Below, in pieces: positions 27,797 to 37,453 of a DNA stretch of 64,000 bases. Each line of letters begins with the position of its first letter. Position 1 is the stretch's first letter. The DNA is taken from positions 434,001 through 498,000 of the forward strand of contig NZ_RQHS01000018.1 in assembly GCF_004770895.1 (NCBI RefSeq), in the 5' to 3' direction. The position numbers were made by a program, and so were the translations under genes. Under the pieces are notes generated by a model. It made no database searches, was not told where the DNA came from, and saw only the letters and a program-made list of their open reading frames with translations. The DNA is from Leptospira dzoumogneensis. Lineage in GTDB: Bacteria > Spirochaetota > Leptospiria > Leptospirales > Leptospiraceae.

Positions 27797-30565
27797 TTGA
27801 CCCAGATAAAAAAACAGGAGACCCTACTCAGAAGTCGAAGTGACGGTTCCTTCTTTCTAGAAGAAGGTTTAGGGGTCTCCTCTATCTTTGATAGTTTTTT
27901 GAGAGAGGCAATTGCACTCACTCATGCGGATTTAGGCGGTATATTTTCCACAACAGAATCTGCAAACATACGACAGATATCCGGTCGTAACGAAAAAGAA
28001 CTGATCGAAGCCGCACACTGGGCGTTCTCTCAATCCGGAAAAGATCTACTTTTAGAAAGGGGTAAAACTCCTCCTTGGTCAAAATCACCCAGCAGTTATC
28101 CGCTTTTAGTGGTCCGATTAAAAGTAGATGATCTGGATTCCAGTCTAAAAGCAAATCGTGCAAGTTATGCGGTTTTAGTTTTACAGGGAAAAACGACTGC
28201 GGATCGTTTTTCTAAAACCGATTTCGAACTTCTCCGTACAACCTGCAAAACAGTAGGAAGATTATTAAAAGAATCTCATGTATCCGGAGATGCTTCCTTA
28301 GTCACTCTTTCCTTGCTCGCCACCACTCAGTTGGTATTAGAGGCTGCTCAGGCAAAAAGGCAATCGGAACGTTTCGACTTCTTACTTACGGAAGTGATCC
28401 GAGTCTCCGGTTTGATCAATTCTTCTCTAGACCTTTCTCAATTATTAGAAGCGATCATGCTTTCTTCTAAAACAGTATTTAGAACGGAAGCGTGTAGCGT
28501 TCTTCTTTTGGATGAATCCAAAGAATATCTCTATTTCCATACTGTTCTTGGAGAAAAAAGTGAAGCAGTTACTAAGATGCAGGTTCCCGTTGGAAAAGGT
28601 GTTGCAGGCCTTGTCGTTAGAGAACGTAAACCTATGATCATCAACGATGCCCAGAATGATGATCGGGTGTACAAGGAAGTGGATAAGGCTTCTCAATTCA
28701 CTACTCGAAATATCATGGCGGCGCCTCTAGTTGCAAACGACGAGGTAATCGGTGTAATCGAAGCGATCAACACGGTAGACAGGGAAAAGTTTACCGGAGA
28801 AGATCTAGAACTTTTTTTAAGCTTTTCCGGGACTTCCGCATTAGCCATCCAAAAAACCGGGCTTCTCCAGAACTTAGAGAATGCAAACAAAGATCTTCGT
28901 AAAAAAGTCTCGGAATTAGAGTCCTTATTTGACTTATCCCAAGCGGTTAGTCTTTCTACGAATCGATTGGGTCTGGTCCGAAAGTCTATCAGACTTATCA
29001 TCCGAGAGTTGGATGCTAGCGTTGCCGGTATCTTCTTATACAGTCTTTCTAAAGAGAATTATATCAACTGCGCTTATTATGATGGTAAAGCGGAGAAGAT
29101 AGACAGGGTTATAGAAGAAGAAATTGCAGGGACCCAAGTTTTAGCTAGTATAAAAGAAGGTCTTCCCGTCTTAAAAAGAGATATTTTAGACCAACCATTC
29201 CGTCATGAGTTGGACAGAAGATATTTAAAAGGTTCTTATATTATTGTTCCATTATTCTTATCCAGTGGAGAACCTTACGGGGCCTTGACTGTTGCCGATA
29301 GAAAGGATAAACTTTCTTATCAGGATTCGGACTTCCGATTATTGCAGACAATGGCTTCCCAGTTTACGAAGGGATTCGAGGCTTTCCGTTTGAGAAACGA
29401 GATGTTGGAGAAAAAAGCGATCCAACAGGAGATGGAAATTACCCGGAAGATCCAACAGAATATTCTTCCTTCCGAAAAAGTATTTCATTCCAATTTCGAT
29501 CTGGGGATACTTTCCGTTCCGGCCAAGGATGTATCCGGAGATTTTTATGATTATTACCAGTACAGCGACGGTCAGTATTCTTTTTTGATCGCGGATGTTT
29601 CCGGAAAAAGTCTGCCTGCGGCACTTTTTATGGCGATGAGCTCTTCTATCATCCGAACACTTGCCAGAAATCATGATCTAAGTCCTGAGGAAATTTTAAG
29701 ACAAGGAAATGAGCTGATCTTCGAAGATTCTCATTTCGGAATGTTCGTCACCGCATTCTTCATTCATTATAATCCTTCCTTGTTTACGATTGAATATGCA
29801 TCCGCAGGTCACAATGATCAGGTCTGGATCAAAGAAGACGGTTCTTACGAATTATTAAAAGGCCAGGGACCTCCGCTTGGAGTGATACCAACTGCAAAAT
29901 ACAAGGGTGGAAATTTTACGGTCAAGCCGGGAGATATTTTTGTTCTCTATACGGACGGAGCGGTAGAAGAAAAAGACGCACAAGGAAATGAATTCGGTCT
30001 GGAAAGAATGATAGAAGAGATCAAATCCAGAAGACATCTTCCCGCCCAAAAAATTGTGGAAGAATTGTACGCCACCATTCGTTCCTTCTCCTCCGGAAAA
30101 GAACCTTTCGATGATTTCACCGTACTTCTTCTAAAGTACAATAACGATTTCCAATTTTTCAGGACTTTCGACGCGAATACGGGTCAAATCCCGATCTTCC
30201 GGGAATTTATATATGATGCGATCAAGGTCAGAAACCTGCCTGATTTCTTAAGAGACGATATTCTTTTGGCGGGAGACGAGGCGGCTACAAATATTGTAAT
30301 GCACGGATACAAAGATACTCTGCTCAGAAATCCGAAATTCGATTGTAAAATTCGGTTCACTGAAGATTCTATCACGATCGTGCTGACTGATTCCGGAAAA
30401 GGATTCGACAGAACGAATGTCAAAGACCCGTCCATTGAGGAAAACCTCTCCGGAAAAAGAAAAGGCGGATTCGGTGTGTATCTGATAGAGACATTGATGG
30501 ACGTGGTGGATTATAAAATGGAAGAGGGAAGAAACATACTCACCCTCCAGAAATTTTTCCGCTGA
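27797..30565 (+). CDS. GAF-GAF-GAF-SpoIIE phosphatase with C-terminal ATPase domain
   Basis: A 922-residue signalling protein. A degenerate GAF-like region lies at residues 25-160, a clear GAF at about 205-350 ([21 protein letters not shown]), and a third at about 378-530. A linker helix [18 protein letters not shown], typical of RsbU-type phosphatases, leads into a PP2C/SpoIIE domain (about 560-765). Its metal Asp motifs are [34 protein letters not shown] and [10 protein letters not shown]. The last 140 residues form a GHKL ATPase with [13 protein letters not shown] and DSGKGFD, like the anti-sigma kinase RsbW. Kinase and phosphatase for one STAS protein may thus be fused. The start is a TTG at 27797; the STAS gene follows after 14 bp. 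Confidence 0.9.
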   Translation: MTQIKKQETLLRSRSDGSFFLEEGLGVSSIFDSFLREAIALTHADLGGIFSTTESANIRQISGRNEKELIEAAHWAFSQSGKDLLLERGKTPPWSKSPSSYPLLVVRLKVDDLDSSLKANRASYAVLVLQGKTTADRFSKTDFELLRTTCKTVGRLLKESHVSGDASLVTLSLLATTQLVLEAAQAKRQSERFDFLLTEVIRVSGLINSSLDLSQLLEAIMLSSKTVFRTEACSVLLLDESKEYLYFHTVLGEKSEAVTKMQVPVGKGVAGLVVRERKPMIINDAQNDDRVYKEVDKASQFTTRNIMAAPLVANDEVIGVIEAINTVDREKFTGEDLELFLSFSGTSALAIQKTGLLQNLENANKDLRKKVSELESLFDLSQAVSLSTNRLGLVRKSIRLIIRELDASVAGIFLYSLSKENYINCAYYDGKAEKIDRVIEEEIAGTQVLASIKEGLPVLKRDILDQPFRHELDRRYLKGSYIIVPLFLSSGEPYGALTVADRKDKLSYQDSDFRLLQTMASQFTKGFEAFRLRNEMLEKKAIQQEMEITRKIQQNILPSEKVFHSNFDLGILSVPAKDVSGDFYDYYQYSDGQYSFLIADVSGKSLPAALFMAMSSSIIRTLARNHDLSPEEILRQGNELIFEDSHFGMFVTAFFIHYNPSLFTIEYASAGHNDQVWIKEDGSYELLKGQGPPLGVIPTAKYKGGNFTVKPGDIFVLYTDGAVEEKDAQGNEFGLERMIEEIKSRRHLPAQKIVEELYATIRSFSSGKEPFDDFTVLLLKYNNDFQFFRTFDANTGQIPIFREFIYDAIKVRNLPDFLRDDILLAGDEAATNIVMHGYKDTLLRNPKFDCKIRFTEDSITIVLTDSGKGFDRTNVKDPSIEENLSGKRKGGFGVYLIETLMDVVDYKMEEGRNILTLQKFFR

Positions 30566-30579
30566 ACTATGAGGGCAAA

Positions 30580-30909
30580 ATGGAACTGACGGTAGAAATA
30601 AAAGGGAACTCTAGAGTAATCCATCTGATTGGGAATATGGATGTTCATAATACCCATAGGATCGAACAGGCGTTCATGGATCATATCCGCAAAGCCACAG
30701 AGCCCAATATCGTCTTAGATATGTCCAACGTGGAGTTCGTTTCTTCCGCAGGCTTGAGAGTCATTGTTGGTTCCTTAAGAGTTTGTAAGGAAAGAGAGAT
30801 CCAACTCAAACTTGCAGCTTTAAGACCGGCAGTTCGTAAGGTTTTCGAGATTATAGATATGGATTCCCTTTTTAAGATCTATGATACTGTAGATTCTAGC
30901 CTCCAATAA
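30580..30909 (+). CDS. STAS-domain anti-sigma-factor antagonist
   Basis: A 109-residue single STAS domain. The phosphorylatable Ser lies in [20 protein letters not shown] (the D-x-S-x-x-x-x-S-S-A-G-L pattern). GAGGG precedes the ATG. It follows the SpoIIE phosphatase by 14 bp. In such modules the dephosphorylated STAS protein binds an anti-sigma kinase and frees a sigma factor or another target. Here the kinase-like domain is in the upstream protein, so the real target is unknown. Confidence 0.93.
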   Translation: MELTVEIKGNSRVIHLIGNMDVHNTHRIEQAFMDHIRKATEPNIVLDMSNVEFVSSAGLRVIVGSLRVCKEREIQLKLAALRPAVRKVFEIIDMDSLFKIYDTVDSSLQ

Positions 30910-30974
30910 TTCCTTTTACCGAACCACGGTTTTTGGCTTTCCTCCCTGGCCTTTCTCTAAAAACTGTGTACCGT

Positions 30975-32627
30975 ATGTCGGAACAAGCGTACTCTATAAA
31001 TAATCCGTTTCAATCTTCTGATCCATCGGAATCCCAACCCGTTTCCAGTATTTACGACGATGCCAATGCAATGGGCAAAGAGTTATTGGAGAAACCTCTG
31101 CAAGGAGGTGGAACGGACAGGATCCTAGTACAACATTCTAAAGGAAGAATGACTGTTTGGGAAAGGATCAAAGTCCTTACCAATTCAGAGCCTAATATTC
31201 TCTACCAAAACTGGGGAAAAAATTTAGATGGGGCTTCCTTAATCACAGGTATTTTAAATATTAACGGAAGGGACGTAGCGATCTATGGACATGACTTCAC
31301 TCTCAGAGCGGGGTCCATGGATGCTACTAACGGAAACAAACTCGCAAGACTTATCTATATGGCGGGGGAACATGGTATTCCTCTGATCGGGATGAACGAC
31401 TCTGCAGGTGCATATGTTCCTGCAGGAGTTGGTGGTCTGGACGGATATTCCGAAGCATTCACCGCTCTCAGAAAAATCAGCGGTGTTGTCCCAAGCTTAA
31501 TGTTAATGTTCGGATTTAACGCTGGAGGAGGAGCTTATCTTCCAAGACAGGGTTCCTTCATGATCCAACCGGAGAATACATTCTTCGGATTGACAGGTCC
31601 CGGAGTTGTTAAATCGGTTTTGGGTGAGGACATCAGCGCTGACGATCTCGGGGGACCGAAAGTCCACGGACAAAGCGGGGTAGTTGATTTAGTTACTAAC
31701 GACGAGTTAGGAGCTTTAAGAACTGCACTCAGACTTCTATCTTATCTTCCTGATAATAGTTCCAGTGCTGCACCTTTCCATCCTACTTCTGATCCTACGG
31801 ACAGATTCATCTACGAAGAAGAGATCTTATTCAAGAAAACATTCAATTCTCCTACAGGGATGAATACTCCATTCGATATCACTTTATATATCCAAAATAT
31901 TTGTGACCATGGACAATACTTCGAGATCCAACCCCAAAGATCCAGAAATCTGGTTACCGCATTCGGTAGATTGGGCGGACATGTGGTAGGATTTGTTGCG
32001 AATAACTCTGCAGTTTCTTCCGGTCAGATCGATATCGGCGCCGCAAGAAAAGGTACGAGATTTATTCGTTTCTGTAACGTATATAATATTCCTTTAGTAT
32101 TCTTAGAAGATACTACCGGTTTCTTACCAGGAAAAGAGCAGGAACAAAACGGTATCGTTTTAGAAGGACGAAAACTTCTGGATTCGATCATAGATATCCG
32201 CACTCCAAGATTGACCCTTATCATTAGAAACGCATTCGGTGGAGCTTACGCAAGTTTCAACTCTTACCATACAGGTGCGGACATGGTATTTGCACTTCCA
32301 ACCGCAAGGATTGCGGTAATGGGACCTGCAGGTAAGGACTACGTCTACAAGGACGAGATCACTGCTATCCAAAAAGAATATAAGGAAAATCTGAAGAATG
32401 GCGCGTCTGAAAAGGATGCTGCTGCGACCAGGGATAAAAAACTACAAGTACTCTCTCAGAAATATGAGAAAGAACTAATGAACCCTAAGGAAGCATTGTC
32501 TTTAGGTTCCGTTTCCAGGATCGTTCTTCCTGGAACTACCAGAAACATCCTATTCAAAAATTTAGATTATTTAATCCGACACTACAAACCTGGACCAATG
32601 TCCGGACCTCAAAGGGAATTCGAGTAA
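30975..32627 (+). CDS. Acyl-CoA carboxylase, carboxyltransferase (beta) subunit
   Basis: A 550-residue carboxyltransferase of the propionyl/acetyl-CoA carboxylase type. It moves CO2 from biotin to the acyl-CoA. The N-half has [19 protein letters not shown] and [18 protein letters not shown] (oxyanion-forming Gly pairs). The C-half has [20 protein letters not shown] and [20 protein letters not shown] with [16 protein letters not shown] chose ATG 30975 ([12 protein letters not shown]); a TTG 42 bp upstream also stays in frame. It pairs with the biotin carboxylase/carrier gene 6 bp downstream. Substrate choice (acetyl, propionyl or other) cannot be read. It likely serves fatty-acid or odd-chain metabolism. 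Confidence 0.92.
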   Translation: MSEQAYSINNPFQSSDPSESQPVSSIYDDANAMGKELLEKPLQGGGTDRILVQHSKGRMTVWERIKVLTNSEPNILYQNWGKNLDGASLITGILNINGRDVAIYGHDFTLRAGSMDATNGNKLARLIYMAGEHGIPLIGMNDSAGAYVPAGVGGLDGYSEAFTALRKISGVVPSLMLMFGFNAGGGAYLPRQGSFMIQPENTFFGLTGPGVVKSVLGEDISADDLGGPKVHGQSGVVDLVTNDELGALRTALRLLSYLPDNSSSAAPFHPTSDPTDRFIYEEEILFKKTFNSPTGMNTPFDITLYIQNICDHGQYFEIQPQRSRNLVTAFGRLGGHVVGFVANNSAVSSGQIDIGAARKGTRFIRFCNVYNIPLVFLEDTTGFLPGKEQEQNGIVLEGRKLLDSIIDIRTPRLTLIIRNAFGGAYASFNSYHTGADMVFALPTARIAVMGPAGKDYVYKDEITAIQKEYKENLKNGASEKDAAATRDKKLQVLSQKYEKELMNPKEALSLGSVSRIVLPGTTRNILFKNLDYLIRHYKPGPMSGPQREFE

Positions 32628-32633
32628 ACTCAG

Positions 32634-35375
32634 ATGATCGACTACCAAAATCGGCGCATTACATTTCGCGAATCTACTTCTCCTTGGATCCATTCTTTCT
32701 CCTTAGAGACGATCAAATGTTTGATCGTTTGCCGAGGACCGGTTCGAAAAGAGGCAATGGAAATTTTCGACCAGATCGGGATCAGAGAATACGGTATCTT
32801 ACTTTCAGAAAAAGATTCAGTCGTTTATCCGATGGCACTCGCTCCTGAACTTAGAGATTTTAGATTTCCTTCTAATATCCACAGAGTTCCCGATTATATG
32901 GGAGCCGGCGCAGAAGAAAAAGCAGCAAGGATCAAACAGATCATCCAAATCGCAAAAGATAACGGATATACTCATATCTTTGCCGGTTACGGATTTATGG
33001 CGGAAGATTCCGAGTTCATCGAGGCAATCGAAGAGAGCGGAATTACTTTCATGGGACCTTCTTCTCATGTGGCTCACCAAGCCGGTTCTAAAGACGAGGC
33101 AAAAAAGTTAGCACGTAAACTGAATGTTTCCGTAACTCCCGGTGTGGATACTATCTCTGCGACTTGCCTTCTCAAAAAAGCAAAAGACGAAAAAGCGTTA
33201 GTTGCTCTTGCGAAGGAAAAAGGACTGAATTATACTTATAATTCTTCCATCTCTTTGGAAGAAAATGCGGAAAGCTTATTATACGCCGGTTACGAGAAGA
33301 TCGTAGAATTAGTAACTATTCCCGAATTACAGGCTCAGGCGGAAATTGAAACCGCGGAGATCTGGAAAAAATACCCAAGCAACCGTATCCGTTTCAAATA
33401 CGTGGGCGGTGGCGGTGGAAAAGGCCAAAGGGTAGTTTCCAAACCGGAAGAAGTAAAAACAGCAGTACAAGAAATATTATCAGAATCTAAAGTAACCGCC
33501 CCGGGTTCCAACAGGAACTTTTTGATAGAATTGAATATCGAAAAGACCAGACACAACGAGATCCAGTTGATCGGTAACGGAGAATGGTGTTTGGCTTTAG
33601 GCGGAAGGGACTGTTCCGTGCAGATGCACGAGCAAAAACTTCTGGAGATCTCTCTCACTCAGGAACTTCTGCAAAACGAGATCGCAGTCCTTGAAAAAAC
33701 ATCTCCTAAAAAAGCGGAGATCATGAAGGCAGATCTTCAAGTCCTCAAAGAAATGGAAGAACAATCCGAAAGATTCGGACAAGCAGTCGCTTTAAATAGT
33801 GTTTCCACTTTCGAGTTGATTGTAGAAGGGACCAACCACTTCTTCATGGAGATGAACACCAGGATCCAGGTGGAGCATAGAGTTACGGAGATGGTATACT
33901 CTTTGAAGTTCATCAATCCTGAAAATAAATCCGAATTCTTTATCGTAGACAGCTTGATCGAGGCAATGGCGCTTCTTGCACTTCACGGAAAAAGACTGCC
34001 TAAGCCTGAACGTGTAGTCAGAAATATTTCCGGCGCAGAAGTTCGTATCAATGCTACCAATAAGGCAATCCAACCTCATGCAGGCGGGGTCATTTTAAAT
34101 TGGTCCAAACCTCTACCGGAAGAGATCAGAGACGACCAAGGTATTTCCGTTAGAAATCCTGATACAGGTCTATTCGTACATTATAAAGTAGCTGGTGCTT
34201 ACGATTCCAACATCGCACTTTTGATCACTTATGGAACCAGTAGAGAAGATAACCTTCGTAAACTTGGAAATATTCTCAGAAAGACCGAGCTTAGAGGCCA
34301 GGATCTACAGACGAACCTGCTTGTTCATTACGGTCTGATCCATTGGATTTTAGGAAAAGATCCTTTATTCAAACCTTCTACGGCGTTTATGATCTCTTAT
34401 CTTGCAGCAGTAGGCGCTCTGGAAAGCCTAGGCAAGGATATTGATCTGGAAGTTGCTTGGACAAAAGTTCTTTCGAATGCTCCTGCAGAAGGAAAAAAGG
34501 TACTCTCCCGCAAACTAACTTTGATCACAAGACCTCTCGGTGAATTATTAGCCGATGCTCACGTTTTAGCGGGCTTCTTAGGTTATCATGAAAATGTTTC
34601 CTGGAAGATCGAAAAAGACCAGGTGGTTTGGGTCCGAAACCCGATCCATATTCTTTCCGATCTTTATTATTATCTGCATATGGAAGGAGAATTACACCAA
34701 TCTCCATCCGAGCAGATTTGGGATCATGACCAACAAGTTTTACAATCTGCATTAGCATTTTATAAAGAACTGGAAAAACTTACCGGTAAAAAAGCGGATT
34801 CAGCCGATTGGGATTCCGTATTTGCAGGTAAAGCTCCTGCAGGTGTGGATGCTGGTGTTTGGGCAAATGCAATCTCTTCTCATAAAGGATTCCAAATCGG
34901 ATTAGAATTGCTTAAAATCATTCCGAACCTCGGGAACAAATCCGGTTTCTATAAACTGGGAGTAGATGAGAACTTAGAACCGGTAATCCCTGAAGAATTT
35001 AAGAAGGCGGACACAAGAGACGCATTCATTAAATTTTTGGCACCGGCTCCTAAGGCGAGCTCCGACGAGATCGTTTCTCCTATGGGTGGAATGTTCTACT
35101 CTAAGGAAGCTCCAGATCTTCCTCCGATGGTGCAAGAAGGGGAGCATTTTAAAGCGGGCCAACCTTTATTCATTGTAGAAGTAATGAAGATGTTCAATAA
35201 GATCACTGCTCCATTCTCCGGAACCATTAAGAATGTGGTTCTGCAAGACAGTGATGGAAAGATCATCCAAAAAGGCCAGACAATCTTCAAGATCGTTCCG
35301 GACGAAGTAGTTAAGATCGAAACTCCGGAAGAGATCCAAGATAGAAAGAATAAGGTTACTTTTTCACTTCTATAA
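32634..35375 (+). CDS. Acyl-CoA carboxylase, biotin carboxylase and biotin carrier fusion
   Basis: A 913-residue protein with a biotin carboxylase ATP-grasp region first (FAGYGFMAEDSEFIEAIEES, FKYVGGGGGKGQRVV, NFLIELNIEKTRHNEIQLIG, FMEMNTRIQVEHRVTEMV) and a C-terminal biotinyl domain whose modified Lys stands in VEVMKM. It is about 250 residues longer than ordinary alpha subunits. A 50-60-residue insertion lies between the ATP-grasp lid strand (VTPGVD) and the Gly-rich loop, and there is a long spacer before the carrier domain. It charges biotin with bicarbonate and ATP for the beta subunit 6 bp upstream. Confidence 0.9.
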   Translation: MIDYQNRRITFRESTSPWIHSFSLETIKCLIVCRGPVRKEAMEIFDQIGIREYGILLSEKDSVVYPMALAPELRDFRFPSNIHRVPDYMGAGAEEKAARIKQIIQIAKDNGYTHIFAGYGFMAEDSEFIEAIEESGITFMGPSSHVAHQAGSKDEAKKLARKLNVSVTPGVDTISATCLLKKAKDEKALVALAKEKGLNYTYNSSISLEENAESLLYAGYEKIVELVTIPELQAQAEIETAEIWKKYPSNRIRFKYVGGGGGKGQRVVSKPEEVKTAVQEILSESKVTAPGSNRNFLIELNIEKTRHNEIQLIGNGEWCLALGGRDCSVQMHEQKLLEISLTQELLQNEIAVLEKTSPKKAEIMKADLQVLKEMEEQSERFGQAVALNSVSTFELIVEGTNHFFMEMNTRIQVEHRVTEMVYSLKFINPENKSEFFIVDSLIEAMALLALHGKRLPKPERVVRNISGAEVRINATNKAIQPHAGGVILNWSKPLPEEIRDDQGISVRNPDTGLFVHYKVAGAYDSNIALLITYGTSREDNLRKLGNILRKTELRGQDLQTNLLVHYGLIHWILGKDPLFKPSTAFMISYLAAVGALESLGKDIDLEVAWTKVLSNAPAEGKKVLSRKLTLITRPLGELLADAHVLAGFLGYHENVSWKIEKDQVVWVRNPIHILSDLYYYLHMEGELHQSPSEQIWDHDQQVLQSALAFYKELEKLTGKKADSADWDSVFAGKAPAGVDAGVWANAISSHKGFQIGLELLKIIPNLGNKSGFYKLGVDENLEPVIPEEFKKADTRDAFIKFLAPAPKASSDEIVSPMGGMFYSKEAPDLPPMVQEGEHFKAGQPLFIVEVMKMFNKITAPFSGTIKNVVLQDSDGKIIQKGQTIFKIVPDEVVKIETPEEIQDRKNKVTFSLL

Positions 35376-35405
35376 GTTTATCACTTCTAAGATTTTCGTC
35401 GGTGA

Positions 35406-36434
35406 CTAACCGGCGAGAATCTCGGAGGGAACATCTCCTAAGGAAAGTATTTTTTCCGCAGCTCCTCTCTCTATCGCTTCTTTAGGCATACCAAAAACAA
35501 CGGAACTTGCCTCGTCTTGAGCGATTGTTCTTCCACCTGCTTGCCTGATCTCTAAAAGCCCTGCGGCTCCATCGGATCCCATACCTGTGAGTAAAAATGC
35601 TTTCGCATTACGTCCTACATGTTTTGCTACGGAATGAAATAATACATCCACGGAAGGTCTATGACGATTTACGAGTGGCCCGTCAGTAATCCTAACTATA
35701 AATTGAGCACCACTTCCGACCACTTCCATATGTTTATTCCCCGGGGCGATGAGCGCCATCCCTTCCTGGATCCTATCCCCGTCTTTTGCTTCTCTTACGG
35801 TGATCTTACATATCTTATCTAAACGATTCGCAAATGCTTCCGTAAATTTTTCAGGCATATGTTGCACGATGACTATCCCGGGACTATTTGCAGGTAGAGA
35901 AGTGAGAATGTCCTCTAGTGCGATCGTTCCACCGGTAGAAGTCCCAATCGCTACGATCCTATCGGTAGTTGCAATTTTTGTAAAATCCAGTCCGTTCGTT
36001 TTGGTAGAAGTAGCCGGAATTTGATGTTTGAGCTTGGAAATGGATGCGGAACGAATACATTCTCCCAGATAAACCGCAGAATCTTCTAAAAAATCTTTTA
36101 AGCCGATCTTCGGTTTGGTTACAATCCCTACCGCACCTTCTTTTAGCGCAACCCAAGCTGTTTCCGAAGATTCTTCCGCAAGAGAAGAACAGATCAATAC
36201 AGGGGTAGGGTGAGTGTGCATGATCTTTTTTAAAAAGCTGATTCCGTCCATTCTAGGCATTTCAATATCCAGAACGATCACATCCGGCCATCTCTCGGAC
36301 TTACCTAATTTTTCCAGAGCAAATATAGGATCGGGAGAAGATCCGATCACTTTTATATCCGAATTCATTTCCAAAACTTGTTTGAGTACGGATCGGACCA
36401 CTGCGGAATCATCTATAATATATACGTATATCAT
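35406..36434 (-). CDS. cheB: Chemotaxis glutamate methylesterase/deamidase
   Basis: A 342-residue two-domain protein. The N-terminal receiver has the acidic pair IIDDS and the phospho-Asp in VIVLDIEMPRMDG (about residue 55). The C-terminal esterase has the Ser nucleophile in IGTSTGG, the His in VIVQHMPEKFT, and the Asp in LTGMGSDGA. It removes methyl groups from MCP glutamates to reset adaptation, and is switched on by CheA. It is the last gene of the minus-strand chemotaxis operon, 6 bp after cheD. A CheR methyltransferase is not encoded in this cluster. Confidence 0.96.
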   Translation of the reverse strand: MIYVYIIDDSAVVRSVLKQVLEMNSDIKVIGSSPDPIFALEKLGKSERWPDVIVLDIEMPRMDGISFLKKIMHTHPTPVLICSSLAEESSETAWVALKEGAVGIVTKPKIGLKDFLEDSAVYLGECIRSASISKLKHQIPATSTKTNGLDFTKIATTDRIVAIGTSTGGTIALEDILTSLPANSPGIVIVQHMPEKFTEAFANRLDKICKITVREAKDGDRIQEGMALIAPGNKHMEVVGSGAQFIVRITDGPLVNRHRPSVDVLFHSVAKHVGRNAKAFLLTGMGSDGAAGLLEIRQAGGRTIAQDEASSVVFGMPKEAIERGAAEKILSLGDVPSEILAG

Positions 36435-36440
36435 ATTATA

Positions 36441-36932
36441 CTAATTTTTAGGATTTTCCATATATACTTCTCCGTCCCAAAGTGAGAAATATATTTTTCG
36501 GTGGGATTTTCCTCCGGTATTGGAAGCGGTTAGATCTATATTCGCTTTACGGACCAGATCCAGGACGGACTCCACATTTTTTTCGCCTATTTCTACGATC
36601 TTTTTTACTTCTTCCAGTTTATCCTCTTCCGGAGAGAACATAGAAGCTCCTCCAAAAATTTTACATACGAATCTGCCCGGTCTTTCTCCCAATTTTTGGA
36701 ATTGTTTTAGGAAAGATTCCAGGGCGTCGTCCGCATATTTTGGATGAGGTTCCGGAACATGAGAAGGCCTTTTAGGAAGCATGATATGAGCCATTCCTCC
36801 CACCTTTGAATAAGGATGCCAAAAACATAATGCAACACAGGACCCTAAAAGTGTGCGGATCCTAGTTCCATTCTCTCCCCAGTAAAAACCTCCGGGCTGC
36901 AGAAAAATATCCCGAACTATTTCAGGTTCCAT
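36441..36932 (-). CDS. cheD: Chemoreceptor glutamine deamidase
   Basis: A 163-residue CheD. It converts receptor glutamines to glutamates and can interact with CheC-type phosphatases. Catalytic residues are visible: the Cys in LLGSCVALCFWHP and the His in VGGMAHIMLPKR, with the conserved KIFGGASMF and GKSHRKIYF near the end. It begins 2 bp after cheW and ends 6 bp before cheB. No cheC or cheX gene is seen nearby. Confidence 0.95.
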   Translation of the reverse strand: MEPEIVRDIFLQPGGFYWGENGTRIRTLLGSCVALCFWHPYSKVGGMAHIMLPKRPSHVPEPHPKYADDALESFLKQFQKLGERPGRFVCKIFGGASMFSPEEDKLEEVKKIVEIGEKNVESVLDLVRKANIDLTASNTGGKSHRKIYFSLWDGEVYMENPKN

Positions 36933-36934
36933 AT

Positions 36935-37450
36935 TTAACCTGCGGAGACTACGTTAGCCGCTTCTTCTTTTGTTTCCTCTAATGCGGTCAATTCTTCTAC
37001 GGTTAATAAGCGGAGAAGGTTAAGCAAAAGAATGAATCCGCTTGTTTGCCTTGCCATACCCGCTAAAAAATCCACACGTATCCTGGAACCGAATGTAGGA
37101 GGTGGTTCAATTTCAGAAGAAGGTATACTCAATACTTCGTATACAGCTTCCACGATGAGACCTATATCCATCCTGGCGCCATTCACAGATTCAGGAACTT
37201 CTACGATTACGATACAGGTCCTTTTATCAGGAGAATGTTTCTTTCTGAAAAACTTATCGCATACATCCAAAACCGGGACCACATTTCCTCTTAGATTGAT
37301 TACCCCGGGAATAAAAGAGGGCATCATAGGAACCGTGGTCACATGAGTGTATTCTAGGATCTCTTTTACGTTCAGAAGTCCAATTCCGAAAGTTTCCTCT
37401 CCGATCTTAAAGGTCAAATACTGGTTGTCTTCGAAAGTGCTCACTGTCAA
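36935..37450 (-). CDS. cheW: Chemotaxis coupling protein
   Basis: A 171-residue CheW that links the MCP to CheA at the inner face of the membrane. The beta-barrel pattern is clear: QYLTFKIGEETFGIGLLNVKE at the start, PSFIPGVINLRGNVVPVLDV (the conserved N-L-R-G-x-x-x-P-V-x-D) and IGLIVEAVYEVLSIP. It lies 3 bp after the MCP gene and 2 bp before cheD, inside the operon. Confidence 0.96.
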   Translation of the reverse strand: MTVSTFEDNQYLTFKIGEETFGIGLLNVKEILEYTHVTTVPMMPSFIPGVINLRGNVVPVLDVCDKFFRKKHSPDKRTCIVIVEVPESVNGARMDIGLIVEAVYEVLSIPSSEIEPPPTFGSRIRVDFLAGMARQTSGFILLLNLLRLLTVEELTALEETKEEAANVVSAG

Positions 37451-37453
37451 ACC

